Source: Streptosporangiaceae bacterium
Lineage (GTDB): Bacteria; Actinomycetota; Actinomycetes; Streptosporangiales; Streptosporangiaceae
Length of the DNA: 5,930 nt
NCBI GenBank assembly: GCA_030045295.1
Contig: JASIGD010000187.1
Coordinates: 1 to 5,930 of the forward strand
Direction of reading: 5' to 3'
Position 1 is the first letter of the stretch. The number at the start of each line of letters is the position of its first letter. Made by a program: the position numbers and the translations under genes. Positions 5,100-5,930 of this stretch are shown here, in pieces. The notes beneath the pieces were generated by a model. It searched no databases. It saw only the letters and a list, made by a program, of their open reading frames with translations, and was not told the origin of the DNA.

Positions 5100-5102
5100 G
5101 GG

Positions 5103-5930
5103 TTACTGCAGGTTCGCCGGGTTGCCGATCGGGTCGCCGACGTACTCGTGCATCGCATCCAGGTTGTCGTGGGCGGGATAGGCGTCCGCCGCGGGACCGT
5201 CCGCGAACGCGCGGAGCACGTTCTCGGTCACCTGCTTCACGAAGCCGGGGGTCGGGCCGCCGATGCCGTGCGGGCTGTCGCCGTAGATCGCCTCCACCCA
5301 GCGCATGGTGCCCGCGTTGAAGACTCCCGCGCCGCCCGCGTGGGTGTAGTACGCGGAGTCGCCGTAGCTGCTGGCGCCCTGGCAGACCAGCGGTGAGTGG
5401 GAGAGCACCTGGATCGGCCGCTCGACCGGGTAGGCCGGGTTGACCCGGTCGTACTCGATGCCCACCAGGTTCGTGAAGCTGGCCCCCGCCCTCACCCCGG
5501 TGCCGGCGAACACCCAGCTGTGCGGGGACACCACCACGTAGGGGGCGACCGCCGGGTAGCCCTCGTAGATGGTGCCGATTAGGGACGACTCGGGGTCGGG
5601 GTCGGGTGGCTCGCGCCAGTCGCTGGTCACCAGGGCGTTGTCCACGCCGTACATGGGGTCTTCGGTGTAACTGGTCTTGTAGCAGATGACGAGCCGGCTC
5701 GCGCCCAGCTTGGTGGCGTCCAGCCTGATACGTCGGAACATCGCGTTGGCCCCGAGGAACGCCAGGTTGACCCCGGCGTTCCTCGCCGCGGTCACGTGCG
5801 CGCGCTCGCTCGGCGTCCAGTACTCGTCGTGCCCCGGCGAGATCAGCGCGCTGGCCCCGTCCAGCAGGTCGGGGTTGGCCGCGATGTCCATGCCGGTCAC
5901 GTAGGCGAGCGGCAGACCCATGGACTCGGC
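5103..5930 (-). CDS. N,N-dimethylformamidase beta-subunit-like protein, C-terminal 275 residues (5' end beyond window)
   Basis: The frame is open to the right edge (AESMGLPLAYVTGMD), so the N-terminus is missing. Visible motifs are ISPGHDEYW at about 30-38, GVNLAFLGANAMFRRIRL at about 53-70, VICYK, a DWREPPDPDPESSLIGT segment, HSWVFAGTG, LVGIEYDRV, LSHSPLVC and GAGVFNAGTMRWVEAIYG near 225-245. These match the C-terminal domain of the dimethylformamidase large subunit and its many actinobacterial homologues. In the characterised Paracoccus enzyme, as I recall it, iron is held by two tyrosines and a glutamate; the Glu of HDEYW here would be that ligand, and the tyrosines would lie outside the window. 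Real dimethylformamidase activity is not shown: most actinobacterial members have unknown substrates and often carry a secretion signal, which cannot be checked here. No alpha-subunit gene is visible downstream. Confidence 0.88.
   Translation of the reverse strand, partial: AESMGLPLAYVTGMDIAANPDLLDGASALISPGHDEYWTPSERAHVTAARNAGVNLAFLGANAMFRRIRLDATKLGASRLVICYKTSYTEDPMYGVDNALVTSDWREPPDPDPESSLIGTIYEGYPAVAPYVVVSPHSWVFAGTGVRAGASFTNLVGIEYDRVNPAYPVERPIQVLSHSPLVCQGASSYGDSAYYTHAGGAGVFNAGTMRWVEAIYGDSPHGIGGPTPGFVKQVTENVLRAFADGPAADAYPAHDNLDAMHEYVGDPIGNPANLQ

Larger units (their letters stand above)
4757..5102. other. convergent intergenic region rich in tandem repeats
   Basis: The 346 bases between the convergent SDR and dimethylformamidase-like genes carry no convincing gene. 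They hold the 31-bp duplication and the 33-bp repeat tract. A small 5-bp hairpin (TGCGC with GCGCA, about 4794-4809) lies near the SDR 3' end, but I see no clear terminator for either gene. Plus-strand frames through the 33-bp repeats only continue as antisense of the right-hand gene. Confidence 0.5.

Noticed and set aside
4923..5396. 157-codon frame through the 33-bp repeats, considered as a repeat protein
   Set aside because: Most of it is antisense to the dimethylformamidase-like gene, and the repeat part ends where that gene begins.

Overview
The window is very G+C-rich DNA with strong G/C bias at third codon positions in the real genes, and its protein families are typical of actinomycetes: a multi-pass membrane protein with the LKYRLYDIDR and DRRFNRARYDA signatures, an FMN/F420-type PPOX-fold protein, an SDR of the mycofactocin-coupled type and a large N,N-dimethylformamidase-beta-like protein. 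I infer a chromosomal segment of an Actinomycetota species. The order or genus cannot be fixed from this sequence. There are no rRNA, tRNA, CRISPR, transposase or phage genes.

Left part (1-2706), all on the minus strand. This looks like a twice-repeated module of a small unrecognised gene followed by a multi-pass membrane-protein gene. In transcription order the right module is a 68-codon gene (2321-2527), a hairpin terminator (2262-2293) and a kinase-less membrane protein (867-2042). The left module is a 45-codon paralogue of the small gene, cut short by a TAG where the other copy has CAG (526-663), then about 380 bp with no convincing gene, then a 5'-truncated stretch of membrane-protein coding sequence running off the left edge (1-148). 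The two small genes share a promoter/leader region of about 170 bp, with five near-identical blocks at almost the same distance from each start codon. The most distal block contains a 15-bp palindrome-bearing element that occurs a third time upstream of the membrane-protein gene. This set of shared upstream elements is the most interesting structure in the window.

Middle (2736-3967). A minus-strand PPOX-fold flavin/deazaflavin-binding gene (2736-3209) is preceded by two tandem TGTAnTACA palindromes and a 15-bp-stem hairpin. A region of about 560 bp without a convincing gene follows, apart from a possible small minus-strand coding remnant next to the SDR start.

Right part (3968-5930). A plus-strand SDR dehydrogenase (3968-4756) converges on the 3' end of a minus-strand N,N-dimethylformamidase-beta-like gene (5103 to beyond 5930). 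The 346 bp between them hold an exact 31-bp tandem duplication with internal dyad symmetry and a 33-bp tandem repeat of about three and a half copies. I see no pathway linking the SDR, PPOX and dimethylformamidase-like genes. The left-hand small-gene/membrane-gene pair may act together, but its function is unknown.
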